DNA of 64,000 bases from Pseudomonas capeferrum (GCF_013523055.1 NZ_JAAMQM010000012.1:62001-126000); one strand, 5' to 3'; positions 8,891 through 21,815 are shown, numbered from the stretch's first letter. Translations and numbers: made by a program. The notes: a model not told the origin generated them from the sequence alone.

Positions 8891-9157
8891 ACAGCCCCAG
8901 CGTGGTCTGTCCGTTCGTGTCGTGTTGGTCTCCTCTCCCTTTGAGACAACGAAATCCGGCAGGACCCGTTCATTGAAATTGTCCAAGCACTCTAGCATAG
9001 CTTCCCCGCGCTGCCAGCAATGGCTACCCGCTTACGCCTAGACAGCTCTAGAACGAGGCTTTCAGCGGCATTTCGAGGCAGCTTCAGGCCTCTCTATCAA
9101 CGCAAGCCCCACGTCGGACAACCCAGCGAAAAGTGTTTGATGGTAAGCTCGCGCACC

Positions 9158-9955
9158 ATGAATACCTACAGCTCACGCCCCGTTGTCCTCTGTCTATCCG
9201 GCCACGACCCCAGTGGCGGCGCCGGCCTGCAGGCAGATATAGAAGCCCTGATCGCTCAAGGCTGTCACGCCGCGCCTGCCGTGACTGCCCTGACCGTCCA
9301 GGATACCGTCAATGTGTCCGATTTTCGGGTGCTCGACCGCGAGTGGGTGCTGGCGCAGGCCAATGCCGTCCTCACCGACTCCACCGTCGCGGCTGTCAAG
9401 CTGGGCATGCTGGGTTCGATCGAGATGGTCGATACCATCGCCGAGCTGCTGGCCGCGTACCCGCACCTGCCGGTGGTCTGCGATCCGGTCCTGCGCGCCG
9501 GTGGCGGCGGTCGGCTGGGCAAGGACGAAGTCGGCTACGCCCTGCGTGAGCGTCTGTTGCCGTTGGCGACCATCGCGACGCCGAACCTGCCCGAAGCGCG
9601 CATCCTGGCAGGGCTGCCCGAAGGTACCGCGGACCAGTGCGCCGAACAGCTCCTGCCATTCTGCCGGAACCTGCTGATCACCGGCGGCCATGGCGACGAG
9701 GAGGAAATCCACAATCGCCTGTACAGCCGTGACGGCCAGAGCCAGACCTGGATCTGCCAACGCCTGCCGGGTAGCTATCACGGATCGGGTTGCACCCTGG
9801 CCAGCGCACTGGCCGGACGACTGGCACTCGGCGAGCAGCTGCAGAGCGCGGTACGCAGCGCGCTGGACTATACCTGGCGAACGCTGCGCGACGCCGAACA
9901 ACTGGGCAGGGGTCAGTTCGTCCCACGTCGCCTGCCCTTGGATTTCTGCTCCTGA
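9158..9955 (+). CDS. thiD: Hydroxymethylpyrimidine/phosphomethylpyrimidine kinase
   Basis: Phosphorylates HMP and then HMP-P to HMP-PP, the pyrimidine half of thiamine. The 265 residues include the ribokinase-family signatures SGHDPSGGAGLQADI (about 14-28), VCDPVLRAGGG, and the C-terminal anion-hole motif SYHGSGCTLASALAG. The frame is open from 9020, but similarity starts at MNTYSSRPVVLCLSG, giving the normal ThiD length. It heads a thiD-thiE-hemL cluster, with thiE 21 bp downstream. I looked for a TPP riboswitch in the 9000-9157 leader and saw no THI-box, in keeping with pseudomonads, where it sits at thiC. Confidence 0.93.
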   Translation: MNTYSSRPVVLCLSGHDPSGGAGLQADIEALIAQGCHAAPAVTALTVQDTVNVSDFRVLDREWVLAQANAVLTDSTVAAVKLGMLGSIEMVDTIAELLAAYPHLPVVCDPVLRAGGGGRLGKDEVGYALRERLLPLATIATPNLPEARILAGLPEGTADQCAEQLLPFCRNLLITGGHGDEEEIHNRLYSRDGQSQTWICQRLPGSYHGSGCTLASALAGRLALGEQLQSAVRSALDYTWRTLRDAEQLGRGQFVPRRLPLDFCS

Positions 9956-9976
9956 CTCCCCTACACGAGGCTTGAA

Positions 9977-10597
9977 ATGAAGCTACGCGGCCTGTATGCC
10001 ATTACCGACAGCCAACTGCTCGCCGGCCGTTTCCTGTCCTATGTCGAGGCGGCGCTGGAAGGCGGCGTCTGCCTTCTCCAGTACCGGGACAAGAGTGATG
10101 ACCAGGCCCGCCGTCTGCGCGAGGCCGAGACCTTGATGAAATTGTGCGAGCGCTATGACACGCGGCTAATCATCAATGACGATGCCGAACTGGCCGCGCG
10201 CCTGGGCGTGGGCGTTCACCTGGGCCAGACCGATGGCCCGCTGACGCCGGCGCGTGCCTTGCTGGGCCGCGAGGCCATCATCGGCTCTACCTGCCATGCC
10301 CAGCTCGAACTGGCGGAGCAGGCCGCGCGTGAAGGTGCCAGCTACGTCGCTTTTGGTCGATTCTTCAACTCCGTCACCAAACCAGGCGCAATGGCTGCCG
10401 ACCCTGGGCTGCTGAAAGAGGCCCGCGCTCGGATCAAACTGCCGATTGCGGTGATTGGCGGCATCACCCTCGACAATGCCGCCCCGCTGGTGGCCCATGG
10501 CGCCGACCTGCTGGCCGTGATCCATGGCCTGTTCGGCGCCGACAGCACGCATGAAGTCACCCGCCGCGCGCGCGCCTTCAACGCCTTGTTCGCTTAA
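9977..10597 (+). CDS. thiE: Thiamine-phosphate synthase
   Basis: Joins HMP-PP and thiazole phosphate to make thiamine monophosphate in the cytoplasm. The 206-residue TIM barrel shows LQYRDKSDD (substrate phosphate contact), [57 protein letters not shown] and PIAVIGGI. The ATG is preceded by a GAGG at 10-base spacing and lies 21 bp after thiD. hemL follows after 19 bp, so the three are probably one transcript that feeds thiamine and tetrapyrrole synthesis. Confidence 0.94.
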   Translation: MKLRGLYAITDSQLLAGRFLSYVEAALEGGVCLLQYRDKSDDQARRLREAETLMKLCERYDTRLIINDDAELAARLGVGVHLGQTDGPLTPARALLGREAIIGSTCHAQLELAEQAAREGASYVAFGRFFNSVTKPGAMAADPGLLKEARARIKLPIAVIGGITLDNAAPLVAHGADLLAVIHGLFGADSTHEVTRRARAFNALFA

Positions 10598-10616
10598 TGA
10601 TTTGAGAGATAGCACC

Positions 10617-11918
10617 ATGTCCAGTACCGAGACCCGTTCCGAATCCCTGTTCGCCAAGGCCCAGAAACACATCCCCGGTGGCGTGAACTCGCCCGTGCGT
10701 GCCTTCCGTAGCGTCGGCGGCACGCCGCTGTTCTTCAAGCATGCCGAAGGGGCTTATGTCGTCGACGAGGACGACAAGCGCTATGTCGACTATGTTGGCT
10801 CCTGGGGTCCGATGATCTTGGGTCACAGCCATCCCGAGGTGCTTGACTCGGTCCGCAAGCAGCTGGACCACGGCCTGTCCTACGGCGCCCCTACCGCCAT
10901 GGAAACCGAAATGGCCGACCTGGTCTGCTCCCTGGTGCCCTCGATGGAGATGGTGCGCATGGTCAGCTCGGGCACCGAAGCGACCATGAGCGCCATTCGC
11001 CTGGCCCGTGGCTATACCGGTCGCGATGCCATCATCAAGTTCGAAGGCTGCTACCACGGTCACTCCGACAGCCTGCTGGTCAAGGCCGGCTCCGGTCTGC
11101 TGACCCAAGGCGTACCAAGCTCGGCGGGGGTACCGGCGGACTTCGCCAAACACACACTGACCCTGCCGTTCAACGACATCGCCGAGGTCGAGAAGACCCT
11201 CGCCGAAGTCGGCGATACCGTCGCCTGCATCATCGTCGAGCCCGTGGCCGGCAACATGAACTGTGTACCGCCTGCGCCAGGCTTCCTCGAGGGCCTGCGC
11301 GAGCAGTGCGACAAGCACGGCGTGGTGCTGATCTTCGATGAAGTGATGACGGGCTTTCGCGTCTCGCTGGGCGGTGCTCAGGCCTATTACGGCATCACCC
11401 CTGACTTGTCGACATTCGGCAAGATCGTCGGCGGCGGCATGCCTGTCGGCTGCTTCGGCGGCAAGCGCGAAATCATGGAGCGCATCGCGCCATTGGGCCC
11501 GGTCTACCAGGCGGGCACCCTGTCGGGCAACCCACTGGCCATGGCGGCCGGCTTGACTACGCTGCGATTGATCAGCCGTCCTGGCTTCCACGACGAATTG
11601 AGCGCATTCACCTCGCGTCTGCTCGACGGTCTGCAGCAACGCGCCGATGCAGCGGGCGTACCCTTCGTGACGACCCAGGCCGGCGCCATGTTTGGCCTGT
11701 ACTTCAGCGGCGCCGACGATATCGTCACCTTCGACGATGTGATGGCCAGCGATGTGGAGCGGTTCAAGCGTTTCTTCCACTTGATGCTTGAGGGTGGCGT
11801 GTATCTGGCGCCGAGCGCCTTCGAGGCGGGCTTCACTTCCATCGCTCACGGGGATGAGGAATTGAAGATTACGCTGGATGCAGCCGAGCGGGCGTTTGCC
11901 GAACTGGCCAAGGTCTAG
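10617..11918 (+). CDS. hemL: Glutamate-1-semialdehyde 2,1-aminomutase
   Basis: PLP enzyme converting glutamate-1-semialdehyde to 5-aminolevulinate, the committed tetrapyrrole precursor made by the C5 pathway in gammaproteobacteria. The sequence of about 433 residues shows [17 protein letters not shown] at the N-terminus, [21 protein letters not shown] (PLP phosphate site), FDEVMTGFR, and the Schiff-base Lys in [15 protein letters not shown] chose the start [16 protein letters not shown] because homology begins there. An in-frame ATG 93 bp earlier lies inside thiE. It is the last gene of the thiD-thiE-hemL cluster, followed by a 612-bp gene-free stretch. Confidence 0.95.
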   Translation: MSSTETRSESLFAKAQKHIPGGVNSPVRAFRSVGGTPLFFKHAEGAYVVDEDDKRYVDYVGSWGPMILGHSHPEVLDSVRKQLDHGLSYGAPTAMETEMADLVCSLVPSMEMVRMVSSGTEATMSAIRLARGYTGRDAIIKFEGCYHGHSDSLLVKAGSGLLTQGVPSSAGVPADFAKHTLTLPFNDIAEVEKTLAEVGDTVACIIVEPVAGNMNCVPPAPGFLEGLREQCDKHGVVLIFDEVMTGFRVSLGGAQAYYGITPDLSTFGKIVGGGMPVGCFGGKREIMERIAPLGPVYQAGTLSGNPLAMAAGLTTLRLISRPGFHDELSAFTSRLLDGLQQRADAAGVPFVTTQAGAMFGLYFSGADDIVTFDDVMASDVERFKRFFHLMLEGGVYLAPSAFEAGFTSIAHGDEELKITLDAAERAFAELAKV

Positions 11919-12066
11919 TTTCTGCGGGCGTCCCGAGATCGAAGCCGGGGTAAAGCGGGTGTCAGATCGGGCACTGGCTTTACCTGCAGGTAGGTGGGTG
12001 GGGCATGAATCGTGGCTCTTCCACCGGTGTACCCATCACCACCGCGCAGGCTTGGTAGGCCTTGTT

Positions 12067-12239
12067 GCCAGGCGAGTCCTTCGGCCTCGATCGCGGGACA
12101 AGCCCGCTCGCCACCGGGAGCCTGCCTAGGCCAGGCTTCCAGCGTTGGCCTGGGAAACAAGAGGCGGTGCAAATGGGTTGCACAGAGCCAGTGGCGAGCG
12201 GGCTTGTCCCGCGATCGAGGCCGAAGGATTCGCCTGGCA
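12067..12239. repeat. Composite REP palindrome, family 1 copy A
   Basis: Two REP units face each other: GGCCTCGATCGCGGGACAAG from 12083 and its inverse from 12188. Their flanks are also inverted (CCAGGCGAGTCCTTC at 12068-12082 against GAAGGATTCGCCTGG at 12223-12237), giving arms of about 47 bp. The 75-bp centre is not palindromic but is shared, in opposite orientation, with the copy at 44571-44775. The rest of the 612-bp gap 11919-12530 holds only a TACCTGCAGGTA palindrome at 11981 and a promoter near 12460. Confidence 0.85.
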
Positions 12240-12451
12240 ATGCACAGCGCCCAGCCAACTCCATAGATGCGGTAATGCGAAAGCCCAGCGCGGCGAGCTT
12301 TGCCATCTCCAAAGCCCCGCTCTCGATCCATTTTGCACTCATGCCCACCTACGCATGCCCCCTTTTCCCCGCCACGCGCCCTTCTGACGTCCCCTGCTCA
12401 CGCCCTCTGCCCCTACCCCACTGTCACCAACAGAGAAATTCGCGTAAAACT

Positions 12452-12481
12452 TTGTAAGGTTGGCGCCGCTTATCCCATAAT
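12452..12481 (+). promoter_or_regulatory. Candidate sigma70 promoter for the Sel1-repeat gene
   Basis: TTGTAA (12452-12457), an 18-bp spacer and CATAAT (12476-12481) lie about 50 bp before the start codon of the downstream gene. Position and spacing fit. Both hexamers deviate from consensus. Confidence 0.45.
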
Positions 12482-12530
12482 GTGCCACCAGAGACATTGG
12501 CCGCAGCTTTGCAGAGGTAAGTCGATCCCC

Positions 12531-13082
12531 ATGAACCGCACCGGCCGCGCCCTGACCCTGGGCTGCCTGTTGCTTCTTCAGCCCCTGCTGGCCCTGGCGG
12601 AGGGTGGTAACTCGTTGCTGATTCCGGCGACGGGCCGCTGCACTCTCAATGTCCAGCCCGAGGACCTGGCCAAGGCCCTGGAGGCGTGCGAGCAGACGGC
12701 AGAAGCAGGGGATGCGCAAGCGCAATACGAGCTGGGCGAGTTCTACTACAGTGGCGACCAGGCGCCTCGTGACCTCGGCAAGGCGTTGAGCTACTTCGAG
12801 CAGGCCTCGCTGCTGGGCCATGCCGAAGCGCAATACCGACTTGGCAGCATGTTCTTCCAGGGTGAAGGGGTGCAGGCCAACAACGTCCAGGCCTATATCG
12901 TGCTGAAGATGGCCGCGGTCAATGGCGCCGAGGATGCGCTCGACCTGGCCGATGAGGTGTCGGCCAAGATGCCCCGCGAAGAACTGGAGCACGCCACCCA
13001 GGTTCTCGGCCAGATCTTCCGCAAGTACCTGCTGGAACTGCAGAATGCCGATGGGCGTACTCCATTCGCGCCGCTGCCCTAA
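12531..13082 (+). CDS. Secreted Sel1-like/TPR repeat protein
   Basis: A 183-residue exported protein. A signal peptide (MNRTGRALTLGCLLLLQPLLALAEG) is followed by two Sel1-type repeats: AEAGDAQAQYELGEFYYSGDQAPRDLGKALSYFEQAS and LLGHAEAQYRLGSMFFQGEGVQANNVQAYIVLKMAAVNG. These 36-residue helix pairs usually mediate protein contacts. A final helical region ends in an unusual Pro-rich tail. An AGAGGT Shine-Dalgarno supports this start over the long upstream extension of the frame. It is encoded alone between a REP element and DUF1820. The partner is unknown. Confidence 0.8.
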   Translation: MNRTGRALTLGCLLLLQPLLALAEGGNSLLIPATGRCTLNVQPEDLAKALEACEQTAEAGDAQAQYELGEFYYSGDQAPRDLGKALSYFEQASLLGHAEAQYRLGSMFFQGEGVQANNVQAYIVLKMAAVNGAEDALDLADEVSAKMPREELEHATQVLGQIFRKYLLELQNADGRTPFAPLP

Positions 13083-13243
13083 TGGCCTGTACGGTCAAGT
13101 TCGACTACCCGAATTAGAGTACCCTCACCTGCCAGGCAAGGCGCGGAGCACGGTCATGGCCCAGCCACGGCGAGCACTGGCAATGCGGCACGGCAAGCCT
13201 TGACAGCGAAGTCGAGCAGGAATCAGCTGCCCAGGCCACTCGC

Positions 13244-13570
13244 TTACTTCTCCGGCATCGGCATCGGGAACGGCATGACATTGCTGCCGCCCTTGGCTTC
13301 ACTGATCTTCACTGCGCCCGCGCGCTCGACCTCGTCGATACGCACGATCGAGTGCATCGGCACGAAGCTGCGCAGGACGCCATCGAACTGCGCCTTGAGC
13401 TTCTCTTCGCTGGGGTCGACCACCATTTGCGTGCGCTCGCCGAAGACGAACTCTTCAATCTCCAGAAAACCCCAGAGGTCGCTCTGGTAGATCTGCTTCG
13501 CGTACATCTCGAAGACCTGTCCCTGGTTGAGGAAAATCACTTTATAGAGGGGTGCGTCGCGTTTGGTCAT
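13244..13570 (-). CDS. DUF1820 family protein
   Basis: A cytoplasmic 108-residue protein matching the DUF1820 family of gammaproteobacteria: the conserved YKVIFLNQGQVFEMYAKQIYQSDLWGFLEIEEFVFGER segment is present near the N-terminus, followed by VVDPSEEKLKAQFDGVLRSFVPMHSIVRIDEVE. The frame extends to 13612, but MTKRDAPLYKV is the usual family start; neither ATG has a clear Shine-Dalgarno. The C-terminus ends in a Met/Pro run. It diverges from ybeZ, as in other Pseudomonas. Function is unknown. Confidence 0.8.
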   Translation of the reverse strand: MTKRDAPLYKVIFLNQGQVFEMYAKQIYQSDLWGFLEIEEFVFGERTQMVVDPSEEKLKAQFDGVLRSFVPMHSIVRIDEVERAGAVKISEAKGGSNVMPFPMPMPEK

Positions 13571-13811
13571 GGTCGAAGGGGGAACAGACTGAGGGAACAA
13601 GGTCGGCATCATAGCAAACCGCCCCGGGTTGCAAGGCGGTTATTCACCGTCAGAGCGTCGCGCCGGGACGCCCCGGACCGCCGCGAGCGAAACCCATGAC
13701 AGGGCCTGGCGACAACTGGATGTCCCTTGATCGTTTCAGTGCTTTCGCCACTGCCATTCAAGGGTTATTCTTGGATCACATCCATTGCCCGTCGAGCGGC
13801 TAAAAACGACC

Positions 13812-14810
13812 TTGAACGCGCCCATAGAACCCCATCGTTTCATCCTCGAACCTTTCGAGGCCCATCGTTTCGCCAACCTGTGCGGACAGTTCGATGAGCA
13901 CCTGCGTCTTATCGAGCAGCGCCTGGCCATCGAGATCCGCAATCGCGGCAATCAGTTCGAACTGATCGGCGAACCCCAGACCACCTCCTCCGCCGAGCGC
14001 CTGCTGCGCCGTCTCTATCGCGAGACCAAGGCGATCGAGCTGTCGCCGGAAACGGTCCACCTGTTCATCCAGGAGTCGGCCGTGGAGACGCTCGAAAACC
14101 CTGCGATCAACGAAGTCAGCGTGTCGTTGCGTACCCGCAAGGGCAACATTCGCCCGCGCGGCGTCAACCAGCAGCGCTACGTCAAGGAAATCCTGGCCAA
14201 CGACATCAACTTCGGCATCGGTCCGGCCGGTACCGGCAAGACCTACCTGGCCGTTGCCTGCGCGGTCGATGCGCTGGAGCGCGAGCAGGTGCGTCGTATC
14301 CTGCTGGTCCGCCCGGCCGTCGAGGCCGGCGAGAAGCTTGGCTTCCTGCCCGGCGACCTTGCCCAGAAGATCGACCCGTACCTGCGTCCGCTCTATGATG
14401 CCCTGTACGAGATGCTCGGCTTCGAGCACGTGGCCAAGCTGATAGAGCGCCAGGTGATCGAGATCGCTCCGCTGGCCTACATGCGCGGACGCACCTTGAA
14501 CAACAGCTTCATCATCCTCGACGAAAGCCAGAACACCACGGTCGAGCAGATGAAGATGTTCCTCACCCGTATCGGCTTCGGCTCGACCGCGGTGATCACC
14601 GGCGACATCACCCAGGTCGACCTGCCGCGCGGCACCAAGTCCGGTCTGGCTCACGTGATCGAAGTGCTCAAGGGCGTACCGGGTATCAGTTTCACGCATT
14701 TCCAGCCCAAGGACGTCGTTCGCCATCCGCTGGTGCAGCGTATCGTCGAAGCGTACGAGCGCTTCGAAGCCCGACCGGCCCAGCCCGAGGCACCCGCGCG
14801 CAATGCTTGA
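13812..14810 (+). CDS. ybeZ: PhoH family ATPase YbeZ
   Basis: PhoH-type P-loop ATPase, functionally tied to the endoribonuclease YbeY in RNA maturation. It has the Walker [12 protein letters not shown] (about 138-148) and Walker [12 protein letters not shown], and [21 protein letters not shown] as the sensor region. Start choice is uncertain. The family consensus [20 protein letters not shown] points to TTG at 13812 (332 aa); another TTG at 13785 would add nine residues and has a GGAT upstream. The stop overlaps the ybeY start by 8 bp, so translation is probably coupled. It is the first gene of the ybeZ-ybeY-corC-lnt operon. Confidence 0.9.
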   Translation: MNAPIEPHRFILEPFEAHRFANLCGQFDEHLRLIEQRLAIEIRNRGNQFELIGEPQTTSSAERLLRRLYRETKAIELSPETVHLFIQESAVETLENPAINEVSVSLRTRKGNIRPRGVNQQRYVKEILANDINFGIGPAGTGKTYLAVACAVDALEREQVRRILLVRPAVEAGEKLGFLPGDLAQKIDPYLRPLYDALYEMLGFEHVAKLIERQVIEIAPLAYMRGRTLNNSFIILDESQNTTVEQMKMFLTRIGFGSTAVITGDITQVDLPRGTKSGLAHVIEVLKGVPGISFTHFQPKDVVRHPLVQRIVEAYERFEARPAQPEAPARNA

Positions 14811-15297
14811 ACTCGACCTGCAACGGGCGACGGATGCCGCCGCCCCCGATGACGCCGCGTTTCGCCGCTGGTGCGAACTGGGCCTGCGCCAGCGCTCGGC
14901 CGACTCGGAGATGACCATCCGCCTGGTCGACGAGGCCGAAGGCCGCGAGCTCAACCACACCTATCGGCACAAGGACTACGCTACCAACGTATTGTCCTTC
15001 CCCGCCGATGTGCCTGACGACCTGCTCGACATTCCGCTGCTCGGCGACCTGGTGATCTGCGTGCCCGTGGTCGAACGCGAAGCCGCCGAACAAGGCAAAT
15101 CGCTTGAAGCGCACTGGGCGCATCTCGTCATTCACGGTTGTCTACATCTGCTCGGCTATGACCATATCGACGACGACGAGGCCGAAGAGATGGAAGCGCT
15201 GGAACGGGCACTGTTGGCCGAACTGGGCCATCCGGACCCTTACGCCGACGACGATTGCCATTCAACACACACTGATATCTGCAAGGAACACGAGTAA
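14803..15297 (+). CDS. ybeY: Endoribonuclease YbeY (rRNA maturation factor)
   Basis: Zinc metallo-endoribonuclease needed for 16S rRNA 3'-end maturation and 70S quality control. The 164 residues contain the family metal site [11 protein letters not shown] at 111-121 (three His) and the [18 protein letters not shown] motif that includes the conserved Arg. The gene starts inside the last codons of ybeZ and ends 5 bp before corC. The acidic C-terminus [14 protein letters not shown] extends slightly beyond the E. coli protein. Confidence 0.94.
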   Translation: MLELDLQRATDAAAPDDAAFRRWCELGLRQRSADSEMTIRLVDEAEGRELNHTYRHKDYATNVLSFPADVPDDLLDIPLLGDLVICVPVVEREAAEQGKSLEAHWAHLVIHGCLHLLGYDHIDDDEAEEMEALERALLAELGHPDPYADDDCHSTHTDICKEHE

Positions 15298-15302
15298 CCG
15301 CC

Positions 15303-16148
15303 ATGAGCGAAGATCGATCGAGCAACGGGCAGAAGTCCTGGCTGGGTAAACTGACCCAGGCTTTTGTCCATGAGCCGAAAAACCGCCAGGAGCTCCTCGA
15401 GCTGCTGCGCGAAGCCCATCAGAACAAGCTGCTCGACAGCGAAGCGCTGGCCATCGTCGAAGGCGCCATCCAGGTCGCCGACCTGCAGGTACGCGACATC
15501 ATGGTCCCGCGCTCGCAGATGATCAGCATCAAGGCCAGCCAGACACCCCGCGAGTTCCTGCCGGCGGTGATCGACGCCGCGCATTCGCGCTACCCGGTGA
15601 TCGGCGAGAGCCATGACGATGTGCTGGGGGTCCTGCTGGCCAAGGACCTGCTGCCGCTGATCCTCAAGGAGAACGGCGACAGCTTCAACATCAAGGACTT
15701 GCTGCGCCCGGCCACGTTCGTGCCGGAGTCCAAGCGCCTCAACGTGCTGCTGCGCGAGTTTCGCGCCAACCACAATCACATGGCCATCGTCATCGACGAG
15801 TACGGCGGCGTGGCTGGCCTGGTGACCATCGAGGACGTGCTCGAGCAGATCGTCGGCGACATTGAGGACGAGCACGACGTCGAGGAAGACAGCTACATAA
15901 AACCGCTACCCAGCGGCGACTTCCTCATCAAGGCGCTGACCCCGATCGAGAACTTCAATGAGTTCTTCGATGGGCAGTTCTCGGACGACGAGTTCGATAC
16001 CGTCGGCGGTTTGGTCATGAAAGCCTTCGGCTATATGCCCAAGCGTAACGAGACCACCGAGATCGGTGCCTACCGGTTCCGCATTCTCAACGCCGACAGC
16101 CGGCGAATCCATTTGCTGCGCCTGACCCCGATCAACCGCCAAGGATAA
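15303..16148 (+). CDS. corC: CorC/YbeX-type CBS-domain protein (Mg/Co efflux family)
   Basis: A soluble 281-residue member of the HlyC/CorC family linked to magnesium/cobalt homeostasis and, more recently, ribosome metabolism. Two CBS domains (about 60-185) show VRDIMVPRSQMISIKASQ, DAAHSRYPVIGESHDDVLGVLLAKDLL and AIVIDEYGGVAGLVTIEDVLEQIVGDIEDE; the CorC_HlyC domain (about 195-277) follows. It has no transmembrane segments. AAGGAACACGAG precedes the start; lnt follows after 2 bp. Confidence 0.92.
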   Translation: MSEDRSSNGQKSWLGKLTQAFVHEPKNRQELLELLREAHQNKLLDSEALAIVEGAIQVADLQVRDIMVPRSQMISIKASQTPREFLPAVIDAAHSRYPVIGESHDDVLGVLLAKDLLPLILKENGDSFNIKDLLRPATFVPESKRLNVLLREFRANHNHMAIVIDEYGGVAGLVTIEDVLEQIVGDIEDEHDVEEDSYIKPLPSGDFLIKALTPIENFNEFFDGQFSDDEFDTVGGLVMKAFGYMPKRNETTEIGAYRFRILNADSRRIHLLRLTPINRQG

Positions 16149-16150
16149 TC

Positions 16151-17668
16151 ATGCACTGGATCACCCGCCCCGGCTGGCCCGGTAACCTGCTGGCCGTGGC
16201 GGCCGGTGCCGTTACCTCCCTGGCCCTGGCGCCCTTCGACGTCTGGCCGCTGGCGCTCGTCGCCATCGCTCTCTTCTACCTCGGTTTGCGCGAGCTCGGC
16301 CCGCGCCAGGCGCTGGGCCGCGGCTGGTGCTACGGCTTCGGGCTGTATGGCGCGGGGACCAGCTGGATCTACGTCAGCATCAATACTTACGGCGGCGCGT
16401 CACCGCTACTGGCGACCTTGCTGCTACTGGCGTTCTTCGCCGCCATCGCCTGGTTCCTTGCCCTGCCCGCCTGGCTCTGGGCGCGCTGGCTGCGCCGCAA
16501 TGAAGCGCCCCTTGCCGATGCGTTGTGCTTCGCGGCCTTGTGGTTGGTCCAGGAATCGTTCCGCGGCTGGTTCCTCACCGGATTCCCGTGGCTGTACGCC
16601 GGCTACAGCCAGCTGGACGGCCCGCTGGCGGGCCTGGCTCCGTTGGGTGGCGTATGGCTGGTTTCCTTCGCCCTGGCGCTGAGCGCCGCCTTGCTGTGCA
16701 ACCTGCACCGCCTGCGCGCTCGACCGTCATTCCTGGCCGCTGGCGTCTGCCTGTTGCTGGCGCCCTGGGTCATCGGCCTGGCCCTGAAGGATCATGCCTG
16801 GACCCGTCCGGCCGGCGAGCCGCTGACCGTTGCGGCTATCCAGGGCAATGTCGAGCAGGACCTGAAATGGGACCCGGCGCACATCGATGCACAGCTGGCG
16901 CTGTACCGGGACATGAGCTTCACCTCCAAGCCGGTCGATCTGCTGATCTGGCCGGAAACCGCCGTACCGATACTCAAGGACCAGGCCCAGGGCTACATCG
17001 ACATGGTCGGCCGTTTCGCCGCGCAGCGACACTCGGCGCTGATCACCGGCGTGCCAGTGCGCGAGATGGTCGATGGACAGCGTCGCTATTACAACGGCAT
17101 CACCGTGGCAGGCGAAGGCGACGGCACCTACTTCAAGCAGAAGCTGGTGCCCTTCGGCGAGTATGTGCCACTGCAGGACATGCTGCGTGGCGCTATCGAA
17201 TTCTTCAACCTGCCGATGTCCGACTTTGCCCGCGGCCCGGCCGAGCAGCCGCTGCTGCAGGCCAAGGGGTACCGGATCGCTCCTTATATCTGCTACGAGG
17301 TCGTCTATCCCGAGTTCGCCGCAGGTCTGGCCAAACGCAGCGACCTGCTGCTGACTATCAGCAACGATACCTGGTTCGGCACTTCCATCGGCCCGCTGCA
17401 GCACTTGCAGATGGCACAGATGCGAGCACTGGAGGCGGGCCGCTGGATGATCCGCGCAACCAACAACGGTGTCACGGCGCTGATCGACCCATTCGGTCGT
17501 ATCACCACGCAGATCCCGCAGTTCGAGCAGGCGATCCTCTACGGCGAAGTGGTGCCGATGCGGCAACTCACCCCCTATCTGCAGTGGCGCTCCTGGCCAC
17601 TGGCAATCGTCTGCGCCCTGCTACTGGGCTGGGCTCTGTTGGCAGCGCGTATCGCCAAGACAGTCTGA
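16151..17668 (+). CDS. lnt: Apolipoprotein N-acyltransferase
   Basis: Adds the third acyl chain to the N-terminal Cys of lipoproteins in the inner membrane. The 505 residues comprise an N-terminal multi-helix membrane domain (to about 215), a periplasmic nitrilase-like domain and a last transmembrane helix. The catalytic triad is visible: Glu269 (WPETAVP), Lys331 (FKQKLVPFGEYVP) and Cys381 (YICYEVVYPE). Last gene of the ybeZ-ybeY-corC-lnt operon. It converges on the ElyC-like gene with only 29 bp between stops and no obvious intrinsic terminator. Confidence 0.95.
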   Translation: MHWITRPGWPGNLLAVAAGAVTSLALAPFDVWPLALVAIALFYLGLRELGPRQALGRGWCYGFGLYGAGTSWIYVSINTYGGASPLLATLLLLAFFAAIAWFLALPAWLWARWLRRNEAPLADALCFAALWLVQESFRGWFLTGFPWLYAGYSQLDGPLAGLAPLGGVWLVSFALALSAALLCNLHRLRARPSFLAAGVCLLLAPWVIGLALKDHAWTRPAGEPLTVAAIQGNVEQDLKWDPAHIDAQLALYRDMSFTSKPVDLLIWPETAVPILKDQAQGYIDMVGRFAAQRHSALITGVPVREMVDGQRRYYNGITVAGEGDGTYFKQKLVPFGEYVPLQDMLRGAIEFFNLPMSDFARGPAEQPLLQAKGYRIAPYICYEVVYPEFAAGLAKRSDLLLTISNDTWFGTSIGPLQHLQMAQMRALEAGRWMIRATNNGVTALIDPFGRITTQIPQFEQAILYGEVVPMRQLTPYLQWRSWPLAIVCALLLGWALLAARIAKTV

Positions 17669-17697
17669 TGGCTTGCACGAATCAGCCACACAGGCCA

Positions 17698-18465
17698 TTA
17701 GGGTCGATAGAACAGTCGATAACCGAGCAGGCCAGCCGCTTCATTTAGCAGCTGGCCGCTCTGCCAGATGGCCTTGCCTTCAGGAAGCAGCCCAGCGTAA
17801 GGCCGAGCATGATCCCCGCCAAGAAAGCCCACGGGCGCGGCGACCACGTCGAAACCGCTCTGCTCGAAGCTCCAGCGCGCACGCTGCATGTGCCACGCCT
17901 GGGTGACCACTACCACGCGACGGATGCCCTCGGGCTGCAACAGCGCCGCAGTCATCTGCGCATTTTCCCAAGTCGTGCGGCTGCTCTCTTCTTCCCAGCG
18001 TACGATGACGTCGAAATCCTCTTTCATGCGCTCACCCATCAGCCGGGCTTCGCTCGGTGGCGTGCCGTAGTGCAATCCGCCACTGGTCAGCACCGGCAGG
18101 CCCGAGGCCTTGGCCAACCGCGCGGCATAGCGCATGCGCTCGAGCGCGACGCCGCTGGGTTGATCCTGTCCGTCCCAGGCAGGGTCACCGCGCTCGCGAC
18201 CAGCACCGAGAACCACGATAGCGTCGGCACGCGCCGACAGCCCTGTCCATTCGTCCATGGCCAGGGGCGGCTCGGTTTCCAGCTGACGCGCGGCATGTTC
18301 GACCGTCAACGGCAGACTCATCAGCCACAAGCCGCCCAGCCCCAGGGCAAAACACAGCGCGGCCAACCGCGGTCGGCGCGCGCGCAGCCACCAGGCCGCC
18401 AGCAGTAGCAGAAAGAGTATGCCCGGGGGCAGGAGCCATTGTTTGATGAAGTAGCGAACCGGCAT
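17698..18465 (-). CDS. ElyC/SanA/YdcF family membrane protein (DUF218)
   Basis: A 255-residue inner-membrane protein. Two N-terminal transmembrane helices (about 10-26 and 33-52) precede a periplasmic DUF218 domain with ADAIVVLGAGRERG, ALERMRYAARLAKASGLPVLTSGG, SRTTWENAQMTAALL and RRVVVVTQAWHMQRARWSFEQSGFDV. These are the hallmark motifs of E. coli ElyC, which supports envelope biogenesis at low temperature. AGGAGGTG precedes the ATG closely but lies in a stem-loop (see the separate entry). Convergent with lnt. Confidence 0.82.
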   Translation of the reverse strand: MPVRYFIKQWLLPPGILFLLLLAAWWLRARRPRLAALCFALGLGGLWLMSLPLTVEHAARQLETEPPLAMDEWTGLSARADAIVVLGAGRERGDPAWDGQDQPSGVALERMRYAARLAKASGLPVLTSGGLHYGTPPSEARLMGERMKEDFDVIVRWEEESSRTTWENAQMTAALLQPEGIRRVVVVTQAWHMQRARWSFEQSGFDVVAAPVGFLGGDHARPYAGLLPEGKAIWQSGQLLNEAAGLLGYRLFYRP

Positions 18466-18469
18466 GCAG

Positions 18470-18488
18470 GCACCTCCTTGCGAGGTGC
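18470..18488 (-). promoter_or_regulatory. Hairpin containing the Shine-Dalgarno of the ElyC-like gene
   Basis: On the minus strand GCACCTC-GCAAG-GAGGTGC forms a 7-bp GC-rich stem whose 3' arm is the Shine-Dalgarno GGAGGTG of the downstream ORF, five bases before the ATG. The layout would restrict ribosome access and could act as a thermometer or simply reduce expression. Confidence 0.45.
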
Positions 18489-18593
18489 GCAGCCTAGAAG
18501 GATCGGCGTCGAGTCACAAGCAGGTACTCGACGCCGACCCTTCCAAGACCTGACTATCCGCCGCGCGACAATACGCGCCGCGATCTTGGACAA

Positions 18594-21754
<3,161 letters not shown>

Positions 21755-21760
21755 TGGCAA

Positions 21761-21789
21761 CGCCTGCCCGCAGCCAGTGCGGGCAGGCG
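21761..21789 (+). terminator. Strong hairpin between leuS and lptE, without a T-run
   Basis: CGCCTGCCCGCA-GCCAG-TGCGGGCAGGCG gives a 12-bp perfect GC-rich stem beginning six bases after the leuS stop. What follows (GAATCGGCTTACAAGG) has no T-tract, so full intrinsic termination is unlikely. It more probably protects the upstream 3' end or adjusts the leuS:lptE ratio. Confidence 0.55.
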
Positions 21790-21815
21790 GAATCGGCTTA
21801 CAAGGGAGCAACAAC

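Noticed and set aside
9001..9157. Possible TPP riboswitch upstream of thiD
   Set aside because: No THI-box blocks could be found in the leader.
12067..12239. Repeated palindromes resembling a CRISPR array
   Set aside because: Only two REP units in inverted orientation, no regular repeat-spacer spacing, no cas genes in the window.
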